A DNA stretch of 64,000 bases from Psettodes erumei (taxonomy: Eukaryota; Chordata; Actinopteri; Pleuronectiformes; Psettodidae). A program made the position numbers and the translations under genes. The notes below the pieces were generated by a model. The model was not told the DNA's origin. It worked only from the letters and a program-made list of their open reading frames with translations, and did not search any database. The stretch is from positions 1,049,001 through 1,113,000 of the forward strand of contig JAFBJZ010000672.1 of assembly GCA_016785225.1 (NCBI GenBank). Reading direction: 5' to 3'. Below are positions 23,616 to 34,159 of the stretch, piece by piece; position 1 is the first letter of the stretch, and the number at the start of each line of letters is the position of its first letter.

Positions 23616-26548
23616 TTACAGTTCTGTCCGTGCTTTGGCGGCTGCGGGGGCGTACTTGGGCATGAGCTCTGTGATTTTGCGGATGAAGTCGGACTTTTCG
23701 GCACATCCTTTACAGGACTCGCCCCACTCCTCCAGGATCTTCTTCAGGTCCTTGACCTTGAGCTTTTTCAGGTCCACTGTGGTCAGGTCCAACTGTTTGT
23801 CTACACGGGACGCACAAGAAGGGACACAAAATCATCACATGGCCACTGTTTCTTGTAGATTCCTGAATTGTGTATGTAAATAGAACATTGAACAGACACT
23901 TATTAAATAACTTTTTATGAAAGTGGAAATAGGATTAAAAAATTTTAAAAACACTGTTTAATGTCACTGTGTAACACACACACACACGCAGTGTGTATAA
24001 ATTAATTTTTAATATGGTCTTGCACCTGTAATTGAATTGGGAGAAATACAACTGCAGAGTTAAGTCATTCATCATACATACAGTAACTGTAACTCAGGAG
24101 CTTAGTGTTTTTACCGTATTTCAGCTCGCAGATCTGACTGTCCTTCTTCTTGAGCTTCTCACAGATCTTCTCCACTGGGGCGTGGTAGCTGAGCGGTCTG
24201 GAAACCTCGTTGATCATCTTTGTGGCTGCGTCACTTGTTGCGCCGATGTAGTAACACTACACGTGTGATAATAGACACATGGTTGACTGTGTGCAGAAGG
24301 ACTCTCAGCAGCTTTGTTTGTTTTCACATCACACGCTCTGCTTGATTGATCGATCAATCTGCAATACTCGATTCCCCCTCGTAAACTGTAACAATGAAAG
24401 GTGCTGTAAGCTCTGCAGAACTGAGAGGAGCTACAGAGTGAGGTGATTCTCTATGGGTTTGTCAGTGTCAGCAAAAAACCTTTTACGTACAAGTAGCCAT
24501 GTGATCCCCTGTTAATATAAAATATTGATCACACTGAAGCTACTTCAAGCTGTATTTGCAGAGGACAACAAGAGGAAGTGAATGCACATGTGGTTTCCGC
24601 ACAGCGTGAGGGAAACATCTACTCTGCACATGTGAGGACACCTACAGACCTTTCTGCACCACCGATCACCCAGACAGCTCCAGGTTAAGGGGGAATTTTC
24701 ACCGTCATTGTCACGAGCATTTCTTTAACTACATTTTGAGGATTTGTGCGTTATTCACCCACAGAATACATCTTTCCGTCAAGGAAACCCTCTTCACTGT
24801 CAACTGCATCACTAGTAGGTAGACCCCAAGTGGTGAGTATCTGCATACAGTTTACCTCATCTGGCTGTTGTAAAGTCAGAGATGTGAGATGATGTGTGAC
24901 TAACTGAAGCCCTGAAGTTGTTTTTTTAACAAAGCCGACACACATCATATCTTCAATGTACTTGACTCAGACGCAGCTCCGTTCCCCCTGCAGGTCTCAC
25001 TAACATGACGTTCATCGCTCCGTTTATCCCATCTCTACTTTCTCCTTTTGCATTTGTGTATCATTTGTTGAGCTTTTAATAAAAGATTATTTTATATTAC
25101 ACTTAGTGTTTGCAGTTCTCTCCAGTGAAACAGCATTACGATGCAGCATCATATGAAAACTTGGCCTAAATTCATTTCGCTTGATGTTTCACACCACTCA
25201 CTGTGTGGTTACACTTTGACTCAATATGGGGCATGTTTCCAAAATAGCATGCCTAATCATTAAAGCGAATCTTAAGAACACTTGTGCAAGTTCAGTTCCT
25301 CTTAGAACTTATAAAGTCAGATTGTTAGTTTACTCACAAAGCGGTTTTCTTTGCCTTTAGCATCTTTGCAGGCCTTTATGATGGCCGTCTCAATGTCTGT
25401 GCTCTGGAACTTCACATTGTTGTCCTTCAGCGACTGGTAAAACTTCCCGAGGAAGGTCACACACACTGCAACAGAGAGGAAAATAATTGAATCTGATCTG
25501 AAAGTGTGACTTACCATTATCACTTTACATGGTCATATAAATATCATCATCATCAATGCATAACATTGTACAAGGGTTTCTATGCAATGTATTATTCTAC
25601 AATTTCATTTAATCTTGATTGAAAAATCAAACCTCTGTTTAGGTCATTTAACAACACAGCAGTGCCAGTGTGAAGAACATATTTATTTATCAATTACTGT
25701 ATTTTGTTTTTGTTTTTTGTTTTTTTACAGTGATTGTTTTGTATTATCATACAAAATGACAAATTAATATTTTTATTACTAAGTTGGACTCATGACGTCT
25801 CCCCCTGCCTGAACAGGAAAAACAGATGAAACTTCAGAAACTGGTTGAAATAGACATCCAGATGGTTGGTTAGTTTTCCTACTTCACACTTCTACTCCCA
25901 TGTTCTGACAACTATTACATCGTATCCATATTTTGAGAATTAAGATTGTTAATACGAATATAATAATAAATTATTACAGATTAAGTTATGATAAGTTTCC
26001 ACTGGCCTTTCAGGACCCTCGAAACATCTTCCAAACTGCAGTTATGTGCTGTTAAATGACTTTTCTATTCTTTTTTTCTCAGAGAAACGGAGACTTTGTG
26101 GCTGGTGACACATGAGAGACACTGAGCTCGGGTGGCTGTGCAGGTGGTGTATCTCATCTGGGTTTTGGTGAGTCAACAGTCCCGGCTGATTTTGACTCTG
26201 TAACGATTTCATGCCCATAAGTCAGAACACTGGTAACGTTAGCTCACGTAAATCTGTCCGTCTCACCAGAATATGTTACACTACCGCTTAAAACCATACT
26301 GTCCACCAGCACCAGCTGTTTGAACTCCTACCATTTTAGCTCCGGGATATGTTTGGGATTCTTTATCCTCGTTGTAATACCTGAAAAGTTGGTGGCAGTG
26401 AACGCAGGCAGCCATTCAGCTGATGCTTAAGCTAACTGAAGCTAGCAAACAGACACTTACCTTCACACTCTCCCTCCTTCAGGGCTTCAGCAGGACCCGG
26501 AACCAGGGCCAGAGCGAGAGCCACCGATAGCCCACTTAGACCCAACAT
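23616..26548 (-). CDS. manf: mesencephalic astrocyte-derived neurotrophic factor (MANF)
   Basis: Four coding exons: 26461-26548 (ATG at 26548, signal peptide MLGLSGLSVALALALVPG), 25338-25465, 24115-24256 and 23616-23800 (stop TAA at 23616). All junctions are GT-AG with consistent phase, giving 180 aa versus ~182 in human. All eight conserved cysteines are present, including the CKGC CXXC motif in the C-terminal SAP-like domain. The protein ends RTEL, a KDEL-type ER-retention tail (human RTDL). Known role: an ER-resident, stress-induced factor that binds GRP78 and lipids and is secreted when ER calcium falls; cytoprotective for dopaminergic neurons. The N-terminal saposin-like domain spans exons 1-3. 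It lies 3 kb from rbm15b on the same strand, as on human 3p21. The promoter carries a UPRE (see 26688). Frame intact, no unusual residues. Confidence 0.97.
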
Positions 26549-26687
26549 TTCGGCAGGAATAACCCAGGTGGATGCACGTTTAAACCGCTGCTGAGGGGAG
26601 AAAAGCGCGCTCCGTCTGCCTCACGAGTCGCCTCCGCTTCACGAGAGACGCCGGTAAAGTGCAGTTGATTGTAGGAGCTTCCCGGTG

Positions 26688-26695
26688 CCACGTCA
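26688..26695 (-). promoter_or_regulatory. manf: UPRE (TGACGTGG), ATF6/XBP1 site of manf
   Basis: On the minus strand this reads TGACGTGG, an exact unfolded-protein-response element, 140 bp upstream of the manf ATG. It fits the known induction of MANF by ER stress through ATF6/XBP1. Confidence 0.7.
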
Positions 26696-26709
26696 TACTA
26701 CAAAGGCAC

Positions 26710-26825
26710 CTGATTGGACAAAAAGTCAGATTCTTTCCGTAGTCTTCCACGAATTTTCCTCTGATTGGATGGAGGCAGAACATTCCGGGTACAACGTCCA
26801 GTTGGCGCCGTCTGATTGGTCCACA
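26710..26825 (-). promoter_or_regulatory. manf: three CCAAT boxes (NF-Y) at 51-bp spacing, manf promoter
   Basis: CTGATTGG on the plus strand (CCAATCAG on the gene's strand) occurs at 26710-26717, 26761-26768 and 26812-26819, exactly 51 bp apart each time. The third continues ATTGG-T-CCACA, one base off the ERSE-II consensus ATTGG-N-CCACG. The DNA between the boxes is not otherwise repeated. NF-Y on such boxes is the usual partner of ATF6 at ER-stress genes. Confidence 0.7.
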
Positions 26826-26894
26826 ACCGCTCCGTGCTCTCATCACGAATCTTTGCATGTAGATAGTGAAAAGCAGCGACTATAAAATAAAAGC

Positions 26895-27060
26895 GCAGTG
26901 GTGAAACCAGCGCTTAGGTAAAAGCGGAAATACCACAAGTTAAAAAAATACTTACTAATAAGTTACTAATAAAAATCCTACATACGGGACTTTTTAAAGT
27001 AAAACCATGTAAGTATCATCAGCAAAATGCACTTAAACATGAAAGTAAAAGTGGGCAGGT
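26895..27060. mobile_element. hAT-like MITE fragment
   Basis: It starts CAGTGGTGA and contains GAAATACCACAAGTTAAAAAAA, AATCCTACATACGGGACTTTTT and AAGTATCATCAGCAAAATGCACTTAAACATGAAAGTA, split here by drift. The last phrase is the signature body of the same fish family seen at 15.5 kb. Boundaries are approximate. Confidence 0.55.
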
Positions 27061-28194
27061 TGAGGCCTGAGGTACATGCATGGGAAATACATGCATGTAT
27101 ATGCTTACTACCACTAAACATTGATTTATTAATCAAGAAAAAATCTACATATTAATCCATCATCATCATCAGACTAAACAACATAAAATTCAATTTAATA
27201 AAAAAAAATAATTTAACGAGGAGATTACTACAATCACTCTTGACACACACAATTTATGTATATAATATAAATTTGAAATGTGTTGCTGTTTTCATATATC
27301 GTCACTTGATGGCACTGTTGCCTTGTTTGTGTATTGCTCCTGATTCCAACATTTTTTTTGCCTCATAATAAATCCTTAGGAACAACAGGGTTATACATTT
27401 GCTGGGCAGATGTAGAGACTAATTACTCTGCATATTAGGATTTGTACAGTTAGAAATGCAACACATTATTGAGATCAATTTATGACTCCTTAAAAAAAGA
27501 TCTTGATGAGACATTTCCCCCACATGTGTGGTGAGCTGGGATGCAGGCAGGAGGAGGTAAAATCATCAATTATTTCACAAGAAATGCAAAAAGATTAGTT
27601 AATTAGAACTTTGTTCCTCTTTCCTCTCCCACTGATTATTTCATGACCCCCTAGGATTCATCTGGCAACACTTGGAGGGGCCCTCAGTTGGCAACTAATC
27701 CCAGCTCCACCCAAGCAGCTACAACAGCTAAAATGATCCTAAATCATTTACAAATCTGCATTAACAATCTAACCAAATAGAATAATTTCAGTGTTTTAGA
27801 ATGAGCACTTTCAGCACATTTTGCAGATTTTACTTGTGTACTTTTAAACACATAACTTAAAATAGTTGTATTGTTTTTTTTTTTTTAAAAAAAAGAACGA
27901 GTGAGTTTGTATGTTAGTCTGTAGGCAGTAAAGGTCCTATGAGAGCAAAGTAGTTCTCATATGGATCTAATGTTCTGGGCCCAGCTTTGTTCTCCACAGC
28001 ACAGGGCTGTCTGATTGCCTGTTATATAACAGTGATGTAATACCGTGTGTTCCACACAGTAAAAATGTGATTGGTCTATAGTCTGTATCAGAAAGATCAC
28101 CATGAAAAACACATTATAATGTTATTTGTTTATTATATCATTTACGTTAGCTGTTGTGTAATGAAGCATGATGGTAAATTTAATATTCTGGCAG
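27061..28194. other. manf-oser1 intergenic region
   Basis: AT-rich DNA between the two head-to-head genes. No exon, strong repeat or RNA gene was recognised. Confidence 0.5.
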
Positions 28195-28236
28195 TGACGT
28201 CAGCGTGTGGGATTTTTTTTTCGGGGGGTGACGTCG
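28195..28236 (+). promoter_or_regulatory. oser1: oser1 core promoter with two CRE-type sites
   Basis: A full CRE TGACGTCA at 28195-28202 and a variant TGACGTCG at 28229-28236 lie at the left edge of a CpG-rich block that becomes the first exon. There is no TATA box. CREB/ATF-type control is an inference from the motifs. Confidence 0.6.
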
Positions 28237-28614
28237 GCAGCGCAGCGCGTTGTTGCGGAGTCACTGCGACTGTTTCGACTGTAAACAAGGAGAGGACTCC
28301 GGAGTTAGGCCCCAGCGTCTGCGTCGGTCGTTCCTCTTGTTTCCATATTCACAGCTGGTGCTCACGCGTTATACGGGCCTGGCCGTCCAGTCTTTCGCTA
28401 AAAGGCTCGACTCGTTTTTAGTTTGTTTTTTTTAAGCGGAGATCGTCGGCCCCAGTGCTAGCCTCTCGAAGCTAGCCACGCTCGGTCCTGTTAGCTTGCC
28501 TTAGCCGTCGATAGCCTCCCCTGGCTACTCAACGTCCCGAGGGCCCGTGGCGAGGGAAGCACCCTTTATGCCCTCGGTGCATCACTCTCTACGGCGACCA
28601 GGATATCCCGAACC
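28237..28614 (+). other. oser1: oser1 exon 1 (5' UTR)
   Basis: A CpG-rich leader ends at a consensus donor C|GTGAGTATT (28615). The next exon begins at 29718 after TTTGTGTTTCAG. The true start of transcription is not fixed by sequence and is placed just after the CRE sites. The leader contains a single ATG (28568), which opens the upstream ORF listed separately. Confidence 0.65.
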
Positions 28615-29811
28615 GTGAGTATTACCTCCTGTATGTTAGGAGGTTTCCAAACCGTGTAAAACGACGTCCCGTAGGACAGCTAGCTAGCTAGCTAGCTAGT
28701 TAGCTTAGCAGCCGAAGTAACTTGCTAACATTAGCCAAGAGGGTGGGAGAGCTTATGAAACCCGCTGTTTACAATCGGTGGTTGTGGATGTTGTCGCTTT
28801 GGTTTTATTGCGGTATTAGTGTCAACTACTCACGCAGATAGTCACGTTTGTTAATCTGTCAACTACAGCTACAGCTGGTCATTATTTTTTTGCAATTTAG
28901 CAATTAAAACAAAGATCACAAGAGAAAATGCAGGTTATAATTCACCACAGCTCAGATTAATGTCTTCAACCAATAGTCCATGGCCCACATATCCAGTGTA
29001 CAGTCACGTAAAGAAAGGCATGGTATCCCCATATTTGAGAAGCAGTTATTAGTAAGTAATTTGGATATTTTGTTTGAAAAATAGTTGATTAATCAGTCAA
29101 GTAATCGCTGCGTTCCTGCTCTCAACATCACATCTGTGTATCTATGGTTTGTTTTTGTTCAACCCTAACAATCTGCTTGTCATTCATATGATGCCTAGTA
29201 AACAGAATTGACGGTGAAGGTTTGCCAACACATTTGACAAGGGCACATTAGCAAATTGCCAATCAATATGTCTGACACAACAGAGACTCATTAATCAGCA
29301 ACTATTTCGTTTATTGATCAATCTTTTATAGTGTTTTTTAAAAAGTATTCTTTAGAAATAATATCCAAATGATCAGATTCCATCTCCTTATGGTTTTGTT
29401 GTTTTCTGACATTAAACTGGACACCTGGTTTTCAGACCATTGGTCAGACAAATTAAGACATTTAAAGACATCACACCGGGTTCAAGGAAACTAGGATGAG
29501 CATTTTTACTATGTTCTGACATTACATAAATGAATTTATTTATAGATCAGGCATTATCAGCGGTTATTTAGTCTGCCTTTGAAGCCTGAAGGGCTTCATT
29601 GCGCACTGCTGCCTTAATACCGACTCAGATGTCCAGAAGCAAAGTGGTAGCCCGTGACTGTTTGATAATTGGTATTGTTTTTCTGCACTGAATGGCTGTT
29701 GTGTGTTTGTGTTTCAGCTGGGTGGCTGGTCAGAGCGGCCTCCTCCCACCATGGAGGCAGGAGGGAAGGACTGCGAAGAGGAAACGCTGCAGACTGCATT
29801 TAAGAAGCTGA
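28568..29811 (+). CDS. upstream ORF overlapping the oser1 start
   Basis: After splicing 28568-28614 to 29718-29811, the leader ATG opens a 46-codon frame. It runs through the oser1 initiation codon in another frame and stops at TGA 29809-29811, 59 nt into the oser1 coding sequence. Its start context (TTTATGC) is weak, while the oser1 start (CCACCATGG) is optimal, so most ribosomes should scan past. Probably regulatory rather than a functional peptide. Confidence 0.4.
28678..28699. repeat. (AGCT)n tetranucleotide repeat
   Basis: Five tandem AGCT units, fully self-complementary, in intron 1 of oser1, followed by TTAGCTTAGC. Confidence 0.85.
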
Positions 29812-30628
29812 GGGTTGATGCTGAGAGGTAAATAACAGATAACTGCAGCGCTGCCTTCATCGCTGCTTTCTTGACTCTGATATTGTACTTTGGAAATGCT
29901 TATTTTTGTTGGTATCTCATACTGTACGCACTGGCTAGTACATGTATGTTCTGATGCTGACCTGCTGTGATAAAGTTGCTAAATTCAAGTATTTGGCGTC
30001 TCTTCCTTCCAGCGTACCTGGAGTACCTGTGAGTGTTTCTGAAGCGTTGACTCCCAGAGCAGCGTCGCGACCTTGTCTCGACGCCAGCGGAGCGAAGCCC
30101 AAACTCGGCTGCCCAAAGGACAACTGGCACGGGTGAGTGGAAGTGGTCACTGCTCAGTGTGTGTGCGCCGATGTCTCATCTGTGTGTGAACACAAGGATT
30201 CGTTTTCAGGCTGCAAAGAAAAAGGCAGCACTACAAAATTGCAGTTGTGCTTAGTCAGCTTTCTCTTATGTCATCAAGTTAAGAAGCCAAGTTCTTGTTA
30301 TTTAAATTGTATTGTTTTGATGGAAATCGTTATAAAAGTGGATCATGATACACTTTAGAGACAGACTTAGTTGTCACAGCGTACTTGTATGTCCACTTAC
30401 TGTGCTGACATCATCCTATTTGTAGCTTTATATGGTAAACTTCAAAGCACTAACAGAAAAGATGATTTTATGTGCGGTATAAGGAGCACGCTGATAAATA
30501 TGCTCCTGTGTAATGACTTTGTTTTTATGACTTTTGACAGCTGACCTATGAGCTGTTCATGATTAGGCACACCTGCTCAAAGTGCAAAGACACCGGCAGG
30601 ATCCGTCTGTTGAACCTACGTCAGTTCA

Positions 30629-30666
<38 letters not shown>

Positions 30667-31775
30667 TGATAATAATAATAATTAAGTGTTTAGTGTAGTT
30701 GTAGTTTAATTAGCCTGTTAGACATCTTTACATTCTTCTTAGATTATGATTGCTATGATAACTACTGCAGGTACTGCATGTTCTTACCATAATTTTCTCT
30801 TCCTCTTCTGACCTTCTTCTGCAGATGCATGAGGAAGACTTCTCGAGGAGCATCCAGAACCCAGCGGCGTCGGAGGTCCAAGTCCCCGATCCTCCACCCT
30901 CCAAAGTTCACCTACTGTAGCACCGCTTCAGCCTCTGCACTGTCGCCCCTAGTGGCTGCCTGAAACACCAGCGCCTGACCGTGCCCGACCCCGTGGAGCC
31001 CTGTTCTGTGGTTGAGGGAAGAGCAGCCCCCTCCGCGGCTCTCCCGGCCCAGAAGGAGCTCTCTTCTTCGGGCTCCCCCGGCCACATCTCTCCTCTGGTT
31101 TTTGGATCTTGTGCTGGGTATGAGACACATATCGGAGCTGCGGTTTCCTCGCCTCCCTTACCAGAGATCCCCAGTGTTGTCACTACTGCCGTTCCATCAT
31201 CCAGGCAGGATGGCGAGAGCTCAGGAGATGAGTCAAGAGGAGAGGAGGGCAGCCCAGAGAAAAGTGCCTGTGACGGAGCAGAGTCTGGAGTGGGAGCACC
31301 TCGAAGATCCGGACCCGCCGAGGCCTCCGACTTCCGAGCTCTATCCGAGCTCCACTGCTCCGCAGACAGCCCCCACGTGCCCTGCACCTGCTCCCAGAGA
31401 AATAGTTCAGATCCCCAGGAAGAGAGCGGGCAGGCGGCCGAACGTCAGTGCCGATGCCAGTCGCACCTCCAGGGCTGGCATGGTGTGGAGGTGTACTCCT
31501 TCACGGGGCTCCGTGACGTCATCTCAGAGTGTGAGAGGAGCCTGCCGAGCCACGGCGATGCCCCCAGGACTCTCGGCACCAGCAGCAACGCTGCCGCCGC
31601 TTCATCGCCTTCGTCGTCATCACCGCCGCTGTCGTCGGGCTCTCCTCGCTCGTGTTCGGAGCAGGCACGGGGCTACGTGGACGACATCACGATAGAGGAC
31701 CTTTCTGGCTACATGGAGTATTATCTGTACATCCCCAAGAAAATGTCACATATGGCTGAGATGATGTACACCTAA
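29751..31775 (+). CDS. oser1: oxidative stress-responsive serine-rich protein 1, one frameshift
   Basis: Coding exons: 29751-29827, 30013-30132 and 30825-31775, all with GT-AG junctions. Start ATG 29751 has a perfect Kozak context. Conserved blocks against human OSER1: the N-terminus (ETLQTAFKKLRVDA), the middle KD-N-WHG...R-TQRRRRSKSP-LHPPKF block, a Cys-rich CTC...QCRCQ...W-GVEVYSF segment, and a near-identical C-terminus (GSPRSCSEQAR...EDLSGYMEYYLYIPKK...EMMYT). Expected length is about 382 aa (human 292), longer through the acidic Ser/Glu/Pro linker. The protein is Ser-rich, without membrane segments or enzymatic motifs. Known only as a stress- and FOXO-responsive factor; its biochemical role is not established. 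In the last exon, the frame that continues RRRRSKSP hits TGA at 30961 while the rest is open one frame over; one extra C in the CCCC run 30946-30949 restores it. An assembly error is favoured. Confidence 0.93.
30631..30682. repeat. (AAT)n trinucleotide repeat
   Basis: About 16 AAT/GAT units with a TGATGA interruption, in the last intron of oser1. Confidence 0.95.
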
Positions 31776-32209
31776 AAAGTCAAAGAATTATTATTATATC
31801 AAAAAAGGAAATAATAAATAAATAAGAGTTTTTTTCTGTTGTTTAGGGAAAAGGTGGCCTTGAAGGAACGTCAGTGATGGGTAGTAGACTGGATCAGGCA
31901 TGAAAGTTGTCATTTAAAATACACACAAACTGATTTTCAACCACTTTCCCTGCCCTCTGTTTGAGCCTTCCCTTGATTCTACTGACAGAAGCACATTACC
32001 GCCAACTGTTTCTCATAAGTTTTGACTTTCACCCTTCTTTTTGTTGTGCTGTTCTATTTCAGTTTACACATCCATTTGCCAAAGCTCTTGGTGCAGGCTC
32101 CTGCAGAAGGAGTTAACAGTAGGAAACTTGCAGACTTGTAATGCCCAAGTGTGATCATGTTTGTGGTGTTGTGACCTTGAAAGTCACCTGTCTGGATTTA
32201 ATTTCCTTC

Positions 32210-32215
32210 AATAAA
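32210..32215 (+). promoter_or_regulatory. oser1: oser1 polyadenylation signal AATAAA
   Basis: The first AATAAA in a good 3'-end context downstream of the oser1 stop, in TTCAATAAAGACG, giving a 3' UTR of about 450 nt. An earlier cluster (AATAATAAATAAATAAG near 31812) could act as a proximal site. Confidence 0.7.
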
Positions 32216-32504
32216 GACGCAAAATGTTTTTGCTGCAAAACCTACGTCGTCTCTTCAGTCAGCACAGACTCACAGTGTGTTTACAGCCTGGTATCTGAGC
32301 GACACATGTAAGTTGTGATTATTTCCTCCTTCAGCCTTGCAGCAGATGGAACAATTAACGTAGCTTCATCCCTGCTCCTGCACCTCCTTTGTTTCATCCA
32401 GGGGTTATATGACAGATTACTTCTTGCCTTGGAGCAGTTGCAGGGTGACCAAAACTGATCCTGGCTAATTTGGATTATGCTTGTGCATGTCACAAAATTA
32501 GCAT

Positions 32505-32534
32505 ATTATGAAAAAGTTCATTTTTTTTCATAAT
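32505..32534. repeat. inverted repeat, ATTATGAAAAA arms, likely transposon remnant
   Basis: ATTATGAAAAA (32505-32515) is complementary to TTTTTCATAAT (32524-32534) across an 8-nt loop, preceded by AAAATTAGCAT. The same sequence motif is a recurrent repeat end in fish and amphibian genomes; the class was not determined. Confidence 0.45.
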
Positions 32535-33944
32535 TTAATTTAAAAAATAATAATATATACATTACTAGTAATGTAGTTGTGTTAACTTTGTTCATTATAT
32601 CTTTGAGAATCATAAATGCAGTAACTCGACTTATTAGAGCATTTCCTGATCGATCAAAACTTTAAACTTAATGATATTCTAATCTTTCAGATGCACTGGT
32701 GATTAATCCTGGAGGACGAGGAGTCTGGGGAATCAGATCATGAGGAGATTTAGCTCCGAATTTATTTCAGACAGTAACTGTAAATCAGTTTTATTTTTGT
32801 TTGTCGCTGCAGTTTGCGGCGTTAAACGCTCAAATGAAAACGATCCAGCAGGAGGCAGCGTTTCCTCGTGTTTTTTTTCTCCCACCCTCTCACCCCGCAC
32901 CACAGCGTCTGCTCTGCGTGACCTGGAATGATTCATTCGGGTGTGTCCCTGTCTTTTTCTCTTCAGTGCCCAGGGATGAAGAAGATCTGTCTATCACGAA
33001 CCAATCGGACCCATTCTGGACCGATGGAGCCGCATAAAGGAAACGCAGAGTCCACAGAGGGGGAGGGGTGGGGGGGCACACACAGCTGTTCTCACTCCGA
33101 GGACAACATGTTTGTTTACAGTGATTTCTACATCACTGGATCTGCTGCACATTGGTCACATTTGTTTTTCTCCTTATAGAGTGGTTGAGGAGTGAGCTCC
33201 ACTTTATCAGCTAAACGACTAATGCAGCCAGGCAGCAGGTCAATAGGTTATAGGCGATCAATAAACCTAATCTAACAATAAAAGCCCCCGGTCCCTGACA
33301 TGGAGATAAAATGCTGGCGTGCTTACGCTGCAATGTCCCCTTCACTCTTTTGGACGTGACCAAAAGTCTGTGTTTTTTAAGAAGCTAATTCAGAATGGGT
33401 TGTGAATCTGTTTCTGCTCAACACCCACATGAAGAGGACCCAGTCTGAAAAATGTTGCATGTGTCCCTGCCCTTTGCAATGTCTTATAAGGTTAAAATGG
33501 CTTTAATGTGTTTAAAATAAGAATAATAGTAAAGGATCAAAGGACGTATATTTAGTTTACAATGATATGTGATAAAAAAACAAGCAAACGTCACGTCCCA
33601 TCACTGACAGACTGAAGCTGCTGGCTTGAAACCTCAAACAGCCTCCTCCTCTGGATCTGTAAAGTGTAAAAGTCGTATTTAACGCTGTAGTAAAAGCTCT
33701 GCTAAGAACCGCGCTGTGGGAACAAGAGTGGGACGCTCAACGCTGGGAACAAAGACGGGGGCAGAGAAAAGCGGCTGTGGTCGTGGTTTGGTTCTGGTGA
33801 CCCACATTTAACAGTTGCCACAAACAAATGGCTTTAAAAAAAAAAAAAAAAAAGAAACTCCATAAGCAACAACCGCAAGACCAGAGTGAAACCTGGAGAG
33901 AGCTCCACCACACCAGAGGGCCGCCCTGCAGCACCTCCTTTTAG

Positions 33945-34159
33945 AAGTACTCATATGTTTTATTTAATTGAAAATAGAAATACCACAGTGCAGAAATACT
34001 GTGTCACAAGTAAAAGTCCTGTAATCCTTATAAAAGTACACCCAAAAAAGTACCAAAATGGTAATTGTATCTCATATGTAAGTGTAAGGTAGCGTAAAAG
34101 AAATGACTCGTAAAGTACAAGTACCTCAGTAACTGCACTTAGTTACTTTCCACCACCAG
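33945..34159 (-). mobile_element. hAT-like MITE, one end intact
   Basis: It ends on the plus strand with CTTAGTTACTTTCCACCACCAG, the reverse complement of the family's CTGGTGGTGGAAAGTAACTA terminus. Inside are AAGTAAAAGTCCTGTAATCC-like text and GTAAAGTACAAGTACCTCAGTAA. The left end is not clear. A member of the same family as the 14.3, 15.5 and 26.9 kb copies. Confidence 0.7.

Noticed and set aside
30908..31387. 159-codon minus-strand frame and 227-codon alternative plus frame in the oser1 last exon
   Set aside because: Off-frame readings of the Ser/Pro/Glu-rich oser1 coding exon, whose own frame has clear family similarity.
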